A stretch of 64,000 bases of DNA from Roseibium litorale (GTDB lineage: Bacteria; Pseudomonadota; Alphaproteobacteria; Rhizobiales; Stappiaceae). Numbering within the stretch: position 1 is the first letter of the stretch; each line of letters begins with the position of its first letter. The notes under the pieces were generated by a model. That model had not been told where the DNA came from. It made no database searches and saw only the letters and a program-made list of their open reading frames with translations. A program made the position numbers and the translations under genes. The stretch is from contig NZ_JACYXI010000005.1 of the NCBI RefSeq assembly GCF_014842915.1, positions 217,087 to 281,086 on the forward strand, given 5' to 3'. Below, one piece after another: positions 56,007 through 64,000 of the stretch.

Positions 56007-56689
56007 TGCTGCTCGAGGTCAAGGACATCGCCACCTTTTATGGCGCGAGCCAAGCCCTCTTCGGCGTCAATCTGTCGATGGAGGAAGGCGAAGTGGTTGC
56101 CCTGATGGGACGGAACGGCATGGGCAAGAGCACCACCATCCGCTCCATCTGCAATCTGACGCCGGCGAAATCCGGTTCGATCACTTTCGGCGGCCAGAAG
56201 ACGGCCAAGATGCCAGCATTCCGGGTTGCCCGGCTTGGCATCGGGCTGGTGCCGGAAGGGCGGCGCTGCTTCCGCTCGCTGAATGTGCATGAGAACCTGG
56301 TTGCTGCCGCGCGGCCTGGCCCCTGGACACTTGAGAAAGTCAATGCCCTGTTCCCGCGGCTGGCGGAACGCCGCCATCAGGCATCCATGACCTTGTCCGG
56401 CGGCGAGCAGCAGATGCTGGCCATCGGTCGGGCGCTGATGACCAATCCGAAGCTTCTCATTCTCGACGAGGCGACCGAAGGACTGGCACCGGTGATCCGT
56501 CAGGACATCTGGGCCGCAATCCGCACGTTGAAGCAGGAGGGCCTGTCGATCCTGGTGGTCGACAAGACTTTGTCGGAACTGCTTCCCGTCGCGGACAAAT
56601 GCGTCATTCTGGAAAACGGCCAGTCCGTTTGGACCGGCAAGCCGGGAGACATCACGGAGAGTATCCGGGACCAGTATCTGGGTGTCTGA
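56006..56689 (+). CDS. ABC transporter ATP-binding protein (LivF type)
   Basis: 227 residues. Walker A LMGRNGMGKSTTIRSI, VPEGRRCFRSLNVHENL, signature TLSGGEQQMLAIGRAL, Walker B LLILDEATEGLAP: LivF-like. The switch position reads VVDKTLSEL, with Lys where a His is usual in ABC ATPases, which may affect hydrolysis; this is seen in the translation. Last gene of the transporter unit, convergent with the MarR gene. Confidence 0.92.
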   Translation: MLLEVKDIATFYGASQALFGVNLSMEEGEVVALMGRNGMGKSTTIRSICNLTPAKSGSITFGGQKTAKMPAFRVARLGIGLVPEGRRCFRSLNVHENLVAAARPGPWTLEKVNALFPRLAERRHQASMTLSGGEQQMLAIGRALMTNPKLLILDEATEGLAPVIRQDIWAAIRTLKQEGLSILVVDKTLSELLPVADKCVILENGQSVWTGKPGDITESIRDQYLGV

Positions 56690-56722
56690 AGCGCGGGCTA
56701 TCAGGGCATGCGGCGCGTCGGT

Positions 56723-57235
56723 TCAGTCTAAGGCGCCGTCCAGCTCGTCCGTCGCCGCAAAACGTGTGAGAGCCGCAGTCTTGATTTCGCTGATATGCGA
56801 AAAGAGGCTGGACAGCACCGCCGGATCCATGTCGCGCATCAGTTCCTTCAGCCAGCTTTCATGCGCATGGGCCATGTGCTCGAATTCACTCCGGCCCTGA
56901 TCCGTCAGCCGGGCAACCGTCACCCGGCGGTCTTCCCGCAGGCGTTCACGCACCAGAAGGCCGTCCGTCTCAAGCCGCTCGACCAGGCCGGTGATATTAC
57001 CATTGGTGACCATTGTGCGCTGGGAGAGATCGCCCAGTCTCAGGCCTTCCGGTTCCCGGTGCAGTTGGGCCAGGACGTCGAATTGCGGCAGTGTGACGTT
57101 GAATTCGATGCGCAGGCGGCGCCTCAATTCCTGTGAAATCAGCTTCGTGGTCGACAAGAGACGCAGCCAAAGGCGCAGCTCCATCTTGCCATCCCCCTGC
57201 ACATCACCTGCCGCCAGTTCCAGATCATTCAGCAT
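56723..57235 (-). CDS. MarR-family transcriptional regulator
   Basis: 170 residues from the ATG at 57235 (AGGG upstream); an ATG at 57256 is possible. The winged HTH spans about 45-115: NVTLPQFDVLAQLHREPEGL, LSQRTMVTNGNITGLVERLE and LVRERLREDRRVTVARLTDQ (the wing with DxR). MarR proteins near aromatic-CoA genes usually bind the aryl-CoA as inducer. It diverges from the fused monooxygenase gene across about 200 bases. Confidence 0.9.
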   Translation of the reverse strand: MLNDLELAAGDVQGDGKMELRLWLRLLSTTKLISQELRRRLRIEFNVTLPQFDVLAQLHREPEGLRLGDLSQRTMVTNGNITGLVERLETDGLLVRERLREDRRVTVARLTDQGRSEFEHMAHAHESWLKELMRDMDPAVLSSLFSHISEIKTAALTRFAATDELDGALD

Positions 57236-57369
57236 CGCATATCCCTTTGCCTGCAATGCATTGCGGATAAACCGGCTCCGGAGTCAAGCAATTTGCCCTT
57301 CGGGCAGGTCAGGTTTGAGCAGCGGCGTTTGTCCAGCCCCGAAATTCACCTCAGGCAATCCGATAGGGA

Positions 57370-57410
57370 TTGACACGGGCGAAAATCAAATTACTTTAAA
57401 CTTAAAATAA
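57370..57410 (+). promoter_or_regulatory. Promoter with overlapping MarR-type operator for the monooxygenase operon
   Basis: TTGACA (57370-57375) is a perfect -35. About 17 bases on, the -10 position falls at the edge of CTTTAAACTTAAAATAA (57394-57410), whose centre TTTAA-AC-TTAAA is palindromic. Overlap of operator and promoter fits repression by the adjacent MarR protein. Confidence 0.5.
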
Positions 57411-57442
57411 TTAAGACTCCAACAGTTTCCGAGGGAATGGCA

Positions 57443-59758
57443 ATGCGCATCGTTTGCATCGGCGGCGGCCCGGCAGGCCTCTATTTCGGACTTCTGATGA
57501 AGAAGCTCCATCCAGAGCACGACATCACCGTTGTCGAGCGGAACCGGCCCTATGACACCTTCGGCTGGGGCGTGGTGTTTTCCGATGCCACGATGGAGGC
57601 TATGCGCGCTTGGGACGCTGAAAGCGCCGCGGAAATCCAGCAGTCTTTCAACCACTGGGACGATATCGAGGTTCTGTTCAAGGGCACCCGTCAGCGCACC
57701 ACCGGTCATGGCTTTGTCGGCATCGGCCGCAAGAAGCTGCTGAACATCCTGCAATCCCGGTGCGAAGCGCTCGGCGTCAAGCTTCAGTTTGAAACCGATG
57801 TGGAGAGCGATCTCGAATTCCCGGATGCCGATCTCATCATCGCATCCGACGGCGTGAACTCGCGCATTCGCAACCGCTATGAAGAGGTGTTCCAGCCTGA
57901 TCTGGTCGTCCGGCCGAACCGCTACATCTGGCTGGGCACGGACAAACTCTTCGACGCCTTTACCTTCGATTTCCGTAAAACCGAGCATGGCTGGTTCCAG
58001 GCTCATATCTACAAGTTCGACGACACCACCTCGACCTTCATCATCGAGACCACCGAAGAGGCCTATCAGGCCCACGGCCTGGGCGAGATGGACCAGCAGG
58101 AGTCCATCGGTTTCTGCGAGGATCTCTTTTCCGAGGTTCTCGAAGGCGTGCCTCTGCGCAGCAATGCCCGCCATATGCGCGGCTCTGCCTGGCTAAACTT
58201 CCAGCGGCTGATTTGCGGCAAGTGGAGCCATTTCAACGGCAATTCCCACGTGGTTCTGATGGGTGATGCCGCTCACACAGCGCACTTCGCTATCGGTTCG
58301 GGCACGAAGCTCGCCATTGATGATGCCATCGAGCTGACCAACCAGTTCCAGAAGTTCGGCCATGACCGGGAGAAGATCCCGGCAGTTCTCGATGCCTATG
58401 AGGAAATCCGCAGGATCGATGTGGCGCGCATTCAGAACGCTGCCCGCAACGCCATGGAATGGTTCGAAGTTGTCGGCCACCGTTATGCGGACACGATGGA
58501 GCCGGAACAGTTCATGTACTCCATGCTGACACGCTCCCAGCGTATCAGCCATGAGAACCTGCGCCTGCGCGACAAGGCCTGGCTGGAAGGCTATGAGCGC
58601 TGGTTTGCCAGCAAGTCGGGCCTGAACACCGCGGAAGGCGAACGCTGCCTGCCGCCCATGTTCACGCCCTACACATTGCGCGGCGTGACCTTGCCTAACC
58701 GCATCGTCGTCTCACCCATGGCCATGTATTCGGCCAAGGACGGTGTTCTGGATGACTTCCACCTCGTCCATCTGGGCAGCCGCGCCCTTGGCGGCGCCGG
58801 CCTCGTCTTTGGGGAAATGACCTGCGTGTCTCCCGATGCCCGGATCACGCCGGGCTGTCTGGGCCTATGGAACGACGACCAGATCGAAGGCTGGAAGCGT
58901 CTGGCGGACTTCGTTCACACCAACAGCCGCGCCAAGCTTGGCATCCAGCTTGGCCATGCAGGCCGCAAGGGCGCGACCAAGCTGGCATGGGAGGGCATAG
59001 ATCAACCGCTTGAGGAAGGCGGCTGGCCGCTTCTCTCCGCGTCTGCCCTGCCCTATCTGCCGAACAGCCAGGCACCGAAGGCGATGGACCGGGCTGACAT
59101 GGACCGGGTCCGCGATGATTTCGTGGCCGCGGCAAGACGGGCAGAGGCGGCCGGTGCCGACTGGCTCGAGTTCCATTGCGCCCACGGCTATCTGCTGTCG
59201 AGCTTCCTGTCGCCGCTGACAAACTTGCGCGACGACGAATACGGTGGCAGCCATGAAAACCGCGCCCGCTATCCGCTGGAGGTCTTCCGCGCCATCCGCG
59301 CTGTCTGGCCGCAGGACAAGCCGATTTCCGTGCGCCTGTCCTGCCACGACTGGTTCGAAGGCGGCAACACGCCGGAGGACGCGGCGATCTTCGCTGCCAT
59401 GTTCAAGGACGCCGGAGCGGATTTGATCGACTGCTCGTCCGGCCAGGTCTGGAAGGGGGAAAAGCCAGTCTATGGCCGTCTGTTCCAGACGCCCTTCTCT
59501 GACAAGATCCGTAACGAGATCCAGATCCCGACCATTGCGGTCGGAGCGATTTCCGAGGCAGACCACGCCAATTCCGTCATTGCGGCGGGCCGCGCCGATC
59601 TGTGCGCTGTCGCCCGCCCGCATCTGGCCGACCCGGCCTGGACACTGCACGAAGCTGCAAAGATCGGCCTGACCAGTGTTCCCTGGCCCAAGCAGTATGT
59701 TTCCGGCAAGGGGCAGTTTGAAACCAACCTGGCCCGTGCGGCCGCAGCAGCTCAGTGA
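57443..59758 (+). CDS. 2-aminobenzoyl-CoA monooxygenase/reductase-like fusion (bifunctional salicylyl-CoA 5-hydroxylase/oxidoreductase family)
   Basis: 771 residues from the ATG at 57443 (GAGGGA six bases upstream). Residues 1-390 are a class A flavoprotein monooxygenase: [18 protein letters not shown] (FAD) and [20 protein letters not shown] (second FAD motif). Residues about 400-770 are an old-yellow-enzyme FMN barrel: [49 protein letters not shown] and [14 protein letters not shown]. The Azoarcus ACMR enzyme has this fusion and turns 2-aminobenzoyl-CoA into a non-aromatic 2-amino-5-oxocyclohexene-carboxyl-CoA. A salicylyl-CoA substrate is possible from the family name, but the ligase type and Rid gene favour an amino compound. 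Confidence 0.87.
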   Translation: MRIVCIGGGPAGLYFGLLMKKLHPEHDITVVERNRPYDTFGWGVVFSDATMEAMRAWDAESAAEIQQSFNHWDDIEVLFKGTRQRTTGHGFVGIGRKKLLNILQSRCEALGVKLQFETDVESDLEFPDADLIIASDGVNSRIRNRYEEVFQPDLVVRPNRYIWLGTDKLFDAFTFDFRKTEHGWFQAHIYKFDDTTSTFIIETTEEAYQAHGLGEMDQQESIGFCEDLFSEVLEGVPLRSNARHMRGSAWLNFQRLICGKWSHFNGNSHVVLMGDAAHTAHFAIGSGTKLAIDDAIELTNQFQKFGHDREKIPAVLDAYEEIRRIDVARIQNAARNAMEWFEVVGHRYADTMEPEQFMYSMLTRSQRISHENLRLRDKAWLEGYERWFASKSGLNTAEGERCLPPMFTPYTLRGVTLPNRIVVSPMAMYSAKDGVLDDFHLVHLGSRALGGAGLVFGEMTCVSPDARITPGCLGLWNDDQIEGWKRLADFVHTNSRAKLGIQLGHAGRKGATKLAWEGIDQPLEEGGWPLLSASALPYLPNSQAPKAMDRADMDRVRDDFVAAARRAEAAGADWLEFHCAHGYLLSSFLSPLTNLRDDEYGGSHENRARYPLEVFRAIRAVWPQDKPISVRLSCHDWFEGGNTPEDAAIFAAMFKDAGADLIDCSSGQVWKGEKPVYGRLFQTPFSDKIRNEIQIPTIAVGAISEADHANSVIAAGRADLCAVARPHLADPAWTLHEAAKIGLTSVPWPKQYVSGKGQFETNLARAAAAAQ

Positions 59759-59765
59759 GGCGGAC

Positions 59766-60548
59766 GTGGACCAGGTCTCTCCCTCTCAGCATGTGCTGAT
59801 CACAGGTGCCGGAAGCGGCATCGGGGCAGCTATTGCCCGCCGGTTTGCTGCCAGCGGTGCGAATGTCTCGCTGGCAGGCCGCCGCAGCGCGCCGCTTGAA
59901 GCGCTCGCGGATGAGCTTGGCGCCTGTGCTCTGGCGGTATCAAGCTTCGACGTAACCGATCCGGCCGCAATCCAAAGCGGTCTGGCGGCAGCGCGCGAAG
60001 CCTTCGGCCCCGTCACGATCCTCGTCAACAACGCTGGCGAGGCGCCCAGCGCGCCGTTTGAAAAAACCAGCCTGGAGCTCTGGAACCATGTGCTCGCCGT
60101 CGATCTGACCGGGGTCTTCAATGTCACCCAGGCCGTTCTGCCGGACCTGAAGGCAAGCGGGCAGCCCGCACGGATCATCAACATCGCCTCGACGGCGGGC
60201 CTCACCGGCTATGCTTATGTCTCCGCCTATTGCGCGGCCAAGCATGGCGTTATTGGCCTGACCCGCGCCTTGGCGCTCGAACTGGCGAAGACCCGCGTCA
60301 CCGTCAACGCGGTCTGTCCCGGTTTCACCGACACCCCGATCCTCACCAGCGCGATCGATGCCATCACCGCCAAAACGGGCCGGAGCCGGGACGAAACCCT
60401 GGCCGAATTCACCAAGCACAACCCGCAAGGGCGGCTGATCCGGCCGGAGGAAGTGGCGAGCACGGTTGCCTGGCTTGCCAGCCCCGATGCGGGATCGATC
60501 ACAGGCCAGGCCATCGCGGTGGCTGGCGGTGAAATTCAGGCGGGCTGA
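59766..60548 (+). CDS. Short-chain dehydrogenase/reductase
   Basis: 260 residues from the GTG at 59766, seven bases past the upstream stop; a longer in-frame reading would overlap the monooxygenase by 80 bases. Nucleotide motif VLITGAGSGIGAAIARRF, NNAGEAPS, catalytic IASTAGLTGYAYVSAYCAAK (Ser, Tyr, Lys) and VCPGFTDTPI. Probably a 3-hydroxyacyl-CoA-type dehydrogenase handling a ring-derived intermediate; substrate uncertain. Confidence 0.88.
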   Translation: MDQVSPSQHVLITGAGSGIGAAIARRFAASGANVSLAGRRSAPLEALADELGACALAVSSFDVTDPAAIQSGLAAAREAFGPVTILVNNAGEAPSAPFEKTSLELWNHVLAVDLTGVFNVTQAVLPDLKASGQPARIINIASTAGLTGYAYVSAYCAAKHGVIGLTRALALELAKTRVTVNAVCPGFTDTPILTSAIDAITAKTGRSRDETLAEFTKHNPQGRLIRPEEVASTVAWLASPDAGSITGQAIAVAGGEIQAG

Positions 60549-60585
60549 CGGCCCAAAGACAAGACAACAAGCAGGGAGAGGCAGA

Positions 60586-61005
60586 ATGCCCTTCACCATT
60601 TCGAAGCCGATGCGTTTCGGCGACTGCGACCTGACTGGAATTGCCTATCATCCGGCCTATCTGTCGATGCTGGTCGACGTCAACGAAGCCATGTTCGCCT
60701 CGTTCGGCATCACGTGGCAGGAGATCATGTTCGAGCGCAAGCTTGGCCTCCCGACGGTGACGATGAACCTCCATTTCGTGAAGCCTGCCGTCTATGGCGA
60801 CACCTTGGATTTTGCCGTCCATGTGCGCTCCATCGGCCGCTCTTCTCTCGATCTTGAAACCGAGGTCCGTGTGCGCGGCGACATCATCTGGACGGTCCGC
60901 CAGCGCATCGTCCTGACATCCACCGAAGACCACAAGTCCCGCGCATGGCCCGATGACATCCGGGCGGGTCTGTCACGCTATCTGGAGCCCAAAGATGAAG
61001 CATGA
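60586..61005 (+). CDS. Acyl-CoA thioesterase (4HBT hotdog family)
   Basis: 139 residues from the ATG at 60586 (GGGAGAGG upstream). MRFGDCDLTGIAYHPAYLSM contains the catalytic Asp in a 4-hydroxybenzoyl-CoA-thioesterase-like setting. Cleaves a CoA thioester, perhaps releasing the hydroxylated aromatic acid or preventing CoA trapping. Its end overlaps the Rid-family gene by 11 bases. Confidence 0.87.
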   Translation: MPFTISKPMRFGDCDLTGIAYHPAYLSMLVDVNEAMFASFGITWQEIMFERKLGLPTVTMNLHFVKPAVYGDTLDFAVHVRSIGRSSLDLETEVRVRGDIIWTVRQRIVLTSTEDHKSRAWPDDIRAGLSRYLEPKDEA

Positions 61006-61393
61006 AATCATTCAGCCCGATGGCTGGGCAAAGCCGGTTGGCTATTCCAACGGCATCAGCGCTAGGGGCCGTATTGTCCAGGTTGGCGGCCAGATCGGCT
61101 GGGATGCAGACTGCCAGTTTCATTCCGATGACTTCGTGGATCAGGTCCGCCAGACATTGATCAATATCGTCAGCGTTCTGGAAGCGGCGGGCGCAAAGCC
61201 CGAGCACCTGATCCAGATGACCTGGTACTTCACCGACCGCGAGGCCTACAAATCCAGCCTCAAGGACATTGGCTCGGTCTACCGCGACATCATCGGCCGG
61301 CATTTCCCACCCATGGCCGCCGTACAGGTGGTCGCCCTGATGGAAGACCGGGCCAAGGTCGAAATCCAGGCCCTCGCTGTCGTTCCCGATTGA
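60995..61393 (+). CDS. Rid (YjgF/YER057c/UK114) family protein lacking the canonical Arg
   Basis: 132 residues from the ATG at 60995. PVGYSNGISARGRIVQVGGQ near residue 15 and FPPMAAVQVVALMEDRAKVE near the C-terminus are the family segments. Canonical RidA has PARS-type sequence with catalytic Arg105; here the aligned stretch is PPMAAV, so the Arg is replaced by Met. It is therefore a Rid-family member but probably not a standard enamine/imine deaminase, despite a pathway whose early product may be an enamine. Confidence 0.85.
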   Translation: MKHEIIQPDGWAKPVGYSNGISARGRIVQVGGQIGWDADCQFHSDDFVDQVRQTLINIVSVLEAAGAKPEHLIQMTWYFTDREAYKSSLKDIGSVYRDIIGRHFPPMAAVQVVALMEDRAKVEIQALAVVPD

Positions 61394-61455
61394 TCCGGAT
61401 ACCCTTGCCGCGTCCAGCTCCCTGACCGCGGTTCATGTCATAAGTGGAGGAAATC

Positions 61456-61881
61456 ATGACTGAGAAAGTGATGCCCGTCGTAACCCGCAAGGGTCAGGAA
61501 GATCAGCAGACCGGCCAGTCCGGCGGCTGCGTGCGTATCAGCGGCGTCGGCCCGCAGCACACTCCGGCCACCCGCATCTGGTTCGGCAAGGTCTCCAACG
61601 AACCGGGATACCGCTCCCTGCCGCACCACCACGGTGAAGCCGAAACCGGCGGCTATGTGCTGAAGGGCAAGGGCCGCATCTATTTTGGCGAGAACTGGTC
61701 CGAGTTTCTCGACATGGAAGAGGGCGACTTCATTTTCGTGCCGCCGAACTGGCCGCATATCGAAGTGAATATGTCGACCACGGAAGAGCTGGTCTGGCTG
61801 ACCACCCGCACTCCGGACAATATCGTCGTCAACCTGCCTGACGTGGACGATTCCATTCTCACCGGTTTCCGGCGCGCTTGA
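61456..61881 (+). CDS. Small single-domain cupin
   Basis: 141 residues from the ATG at 61456 (GGAGG five bases upstream). Cupin motif 1 is SLPHHHGEAETGGYVLKGKG (HxH and Glu metal ligands) and motif 2 is EGDFIFVPPNWPHIEVN (third His). All four metal ligands are kept, so it may be an Fe- or Mn-enzyme. Too short for gentisate dioxygenase (about 350 residues). Possibly an isomerase or small dioxygenase in the lower pathway. Start of the next gene overlaps the stop (TGATG). Confidence 0.83.
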   Translation: MTEKVMPVVTRKGQEDQQTGQSGGCVRISGVGPQHTPATRIWFGKVSNEPGYRSLPHHHGEAETGGYVLKGKGRIYFGENWSEFLDMEEGDFIFVPPNWPHIEVNMSTTEELVWLTTRTPDNIVVNLPDVDDSILTGFRRA

Positions 61882-62729
61882 TGAAACTCCTTCGCCATGG
61901 CCCGGCGGGCGCCGAAAAGCCCGCCCTCCTCGACGGCTCCGGCAAGGTCCGCGACCTTTCTGGAATCGTTTCCGACATTGCCGGCACCGTGCTTGGCGAT
62001 GCAGAACTGGACAAGCTGCGGGCGCTTGATCCGGCAAGCCTGCCGGTCATCGAACCCGAGCGCATCGGCCCCTGCGCTGGCGGCACCGGCAAGTTCATCT
62101 GCGTCGGCCTCAACTATGCGGACCATGCCAGGGAAACGGGCAAGGCCCCGCCGGAAGAGCCGATCCTGTTCATGAAGGCCACCAGCGCGATCTGCGGCCC
62201 GAATGACGCGGTTGAGATTCCCCGCGGCTCGAAGAAGACCGACTGGGAAGTGGAACTGGGCGTCATCATCGGCAAGCGCGCCAAATATGTCAGCGAGACC
62301 GATGCCCTGTCCCATGTGGCGGGCTATTGCGTGATCAACGACGTATCGGAACGGGCCTTCCAGTCCGAGCGCGGCGGCCAGTGGACCAAGGGCAAGAGCC
62401 ACGACACGTTCGGCCCGACCGGCCCCTGGCTTGTGACCCGTGACGAGGTGCCCGATCCCCAAAACCTCCGCCTCTGGCTTGAAGTGGACGGAGTACGCCG
62501 TCAGGACGGCTCGACCGCGACCATGATCTTCGGCGTGGCCCATCTGGTGAGCTACATCAGCCAGTTCATGACTCTGGAGCCGGGCGACATCATCGCCACC
62601 GGTACACCGCCAGGCGTCGGCATGGGCATCAAGCCGGAACCGGTGTTCCTGAAGGCTGGTCAGGTGATCACCCTCGGCATTGATGGTCTGGGCACCCAGA
62701 GCCAGACCACAGTCGCAGCGGGAGACTGA
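61881..62729 (+). CDS. Fumarylacetoacetate hydrolase family protein
   Basis: 282 residues from the ATG at 61881 within TGATG. CVGLNYADHARETGKAPPEE, KKTDWEVELGVIIGK (metal Glu) and the GPTGPWLVTRDEVPDP and SVGMGIKPEP-like region, together with GDIIATGTPPGVGMGIKPEP, define FAH-fold C-C hydrolases/hydratases. Relatives hydrolyse 2,4-diketo acids (such as fumarylpyruvate or diketo-deoxy-fuconate). Here probably cleaves a ring-opened intermediate; substrate uncertain. Confidence 0.88.
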   Translation: MKLLRHGPAGAEKPALLDGSGKVRDLSGIVSDIAGTVLGDAELDKLRALDPASLPVIEPERIGPCAGGTGKFICVGLNYADHARETGKAPPEEPILFMKATSAICGPNDAVEIPRGSKKTDWEVELGVIIGKRAKYVSETDALSHVAGYCVINDVSERAFQSERGGQWTKGKSHDTFGPTGPWLVTRDEVPDPQNLRLWLEVDGVRRQDGSTATMIFGVAHLVSYISQFMTLEPGDIIATGTPPGVGMGIKPEPVFLKAGQVITLGIDGLGTQSQTTVAAGD

Positions 62730-62731
62730 AC

Positions 62732-63514
62732 ATGAGCGACCTCACAGGCAAACTCGCGATCGTGACCGGCAGCGCCCGCGGACAGGGAGAGGCGGAAGTC
62801 CGCCTCCTGTCTTCCAGGGGCGCAGCGGTCATCATCGCCGACGTGCTGACCGAAGAAGGCGAATCGCTTGAGAAAGAGCTTCAGGCGGCAGGGCGGGAAG
62901 TCCGGTTCATCCGGCTTGATGTCTGCGACGCGGCCAGCTGGCAGGCTGTCATCGACCTTGCCAGAGACTGGAAGGGGCGTCTTGATATCCTCGTCAACAA
63001 CGCCGGGATCATCAACCGCACCCTGATCGGCACCACCTCTCTGGAAGCCTTCGAGAGGGTGATGAAGGTCAACCTGTCCGGCGCGTTTCTGGGCATTCAG
63101 TCGGCAACCGGCCTGATGGCGGAAAGCGGCGGCGGATCGATCGTCAACATCGCGTCCAACAGCGGCTATTCCGGTCACTACGACCCGGCCTATACCTCCA
63201 GCAAATGGGCGCTGCGCGGCTTGACCAAGACTGCCGCCATGGAGCTGGTGTCGAAGAACATCCGCGTCAATGCGGTCTGCCCCGGCCTTGTGGTCACCGG
63301 CCTCAATGCGTCGTCGCCGCATCTGAAGCCAATGATCGAAATGACGCCGATGAAGCGGAGCGGCAAGCCGGAGGAGATCGCGGAGCTGGTGCTGTTCCTC
63401 GCCTCCGATGCCTCGAGCTTCATCACCGGCGAGGATTTCGTCATTGATGGCGGCTTTACAGCTGGTGCCGCTTACCGGGGCGTTGCGGAACGGACCGGCA
63501 TCTATTCGGCATGA
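62732..63514 (+). CDS. Short-chain dehydrogenase/reductase
   Basis: 260 residues. LAIVTGSARGQGEAEVRLLS (nucleotide motif), LDILVNNAGIINR, VNIASNSGYSGHYDPAYTSS followed by Lys (Ser-Tyr-Lys triad) and VCPGLVVTGLN. Two bases after the FAH gene; the FAH-SDR pair occurs in acid-sugar (fuconate) and aromatic routes. Substrate uncertain. Last gene of the operon. Confidence 0.88.
   Translation: MSDLTGKLAIVTGSARGQGEAEVRLLSSRGAAVIIADVLTEEGESLEKELQAAGREVRFIRLDVCDAASWQAVIDLARDWKGRLDILVNNAGIINRTLIGTTSLEAFERVMKVNLSGAFLGIQSATGLMAESGGGSIVNIASNSGYSGHYDPAYTSSKWALRGLTKTAAMELVSKNIRVNAVCPGLVVTGLNASSPHLKPMIEMTPMKRSGKPEEIAELVLFLASDASSFITGEDFVIDGGFTAGAAYRGVAERTGIYSA

Positions 63515-64000
<486 letters not shown>

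Noticed and set aside
61456..61881. Gentisate 1,2-dioxygenase
   Set aside because: The cupin has one domain and 141 residues, far shorter than gentisate dioxygenases, so only a generic cupin call is justified.

Overview
The window looks like a chromosomal segment of an alphaproteobacterium, probably Hyphomicrobiales or a Stappia/Roseibium-like marine lineage. It is GC-rich, with tightly overlapping ATGA-type operons, many TRAP and ABC uptake systems, and a partial initiator tRNA-Met at the right edge whose anticodon stem has an A-U pair above two G-C pairs. The genus assignment is inference; the gene calls rest on motifs read in the sequence.

Bases 1-9.1 kb are the most unusual part. A 5'-truncated iterative polyketide synthase of the enediyne type (KS-AT-ACP-KR-DH-PPTase) overlaps an enediyne-type hotdog thioesterase. 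An AraC-like regulator with its DNA-binding domain at the N-terminus follows, then a 473-residue protein I do not recognise and an ABC1/UbiB-like kinase. The rest of the locus must lie upstream of the window.

9.3-20 kb: a LysR regulator diverges from a Tat-exported 2,4-diacetylphloroglucinol hydrolase-like protein. Next come about 570 bases with terminators and a hairpin-rich, possibly transcribed RNA, then a surface-glycan island (small lipoprotein, GT4, GT2, adjacent GT11 and GT10 fucosyltransferase-like enzymes, a hexapeptide acetyltransferase), a YegS-like lipid kinase, and a LysR regulator divergent from glutaryl-CoA dehydrogenase.

20-28 kb: amino-acid-type metabolism (FAD oxidoreductase, N-formylglutamate amidohydrolase-like protein, class V aminotransferase), followed by a trehalose operon otsB-GH15-otsA on the minus strand.

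28-39 kb: the xylose regulon (xylFHG transporter, then xylBA behind an apparent terminator) is read leftwards, away from a divergent ROK repressor. The ROK gene overlaps a di-haem cytochrome and a CRTAC1/ASPIC-UnbV beta-propeller protein, giving a three-gene translationally coupled unit.

39-50 kb: preTA (reductive pyrimidine catabolism) sits behind a RutR-box-like palindrome. A LacI regulator diverges from a TRAP transporter plus ltnD-otnK-otnC-otnI, a complete four-carbon acid-sugar (threonate-type) route, with an operator-like repeat next to its promoter.

50-63.5 kb: an aryl-CoA catabolic region. An aminobenzoate/benzoate-type CoA ligase leads into a branched-chain-type ABC transporter. 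A MarR regulator diverges from a fused monooxygenase/old-yellow-enzyme reductase of the 2-aminobenzoyl-CoA (or salicylyl-CoA) type, followed by SDR, thioesterase, Rid-family, cupin, fumarylacetoacetase-fold hydrolase and SDR genes. Near-identical AT-rich palindromes precede both the ligase and the monooxygenase and may be MarR sites. The last 430 bases before the tRNA hold no gene I can support.
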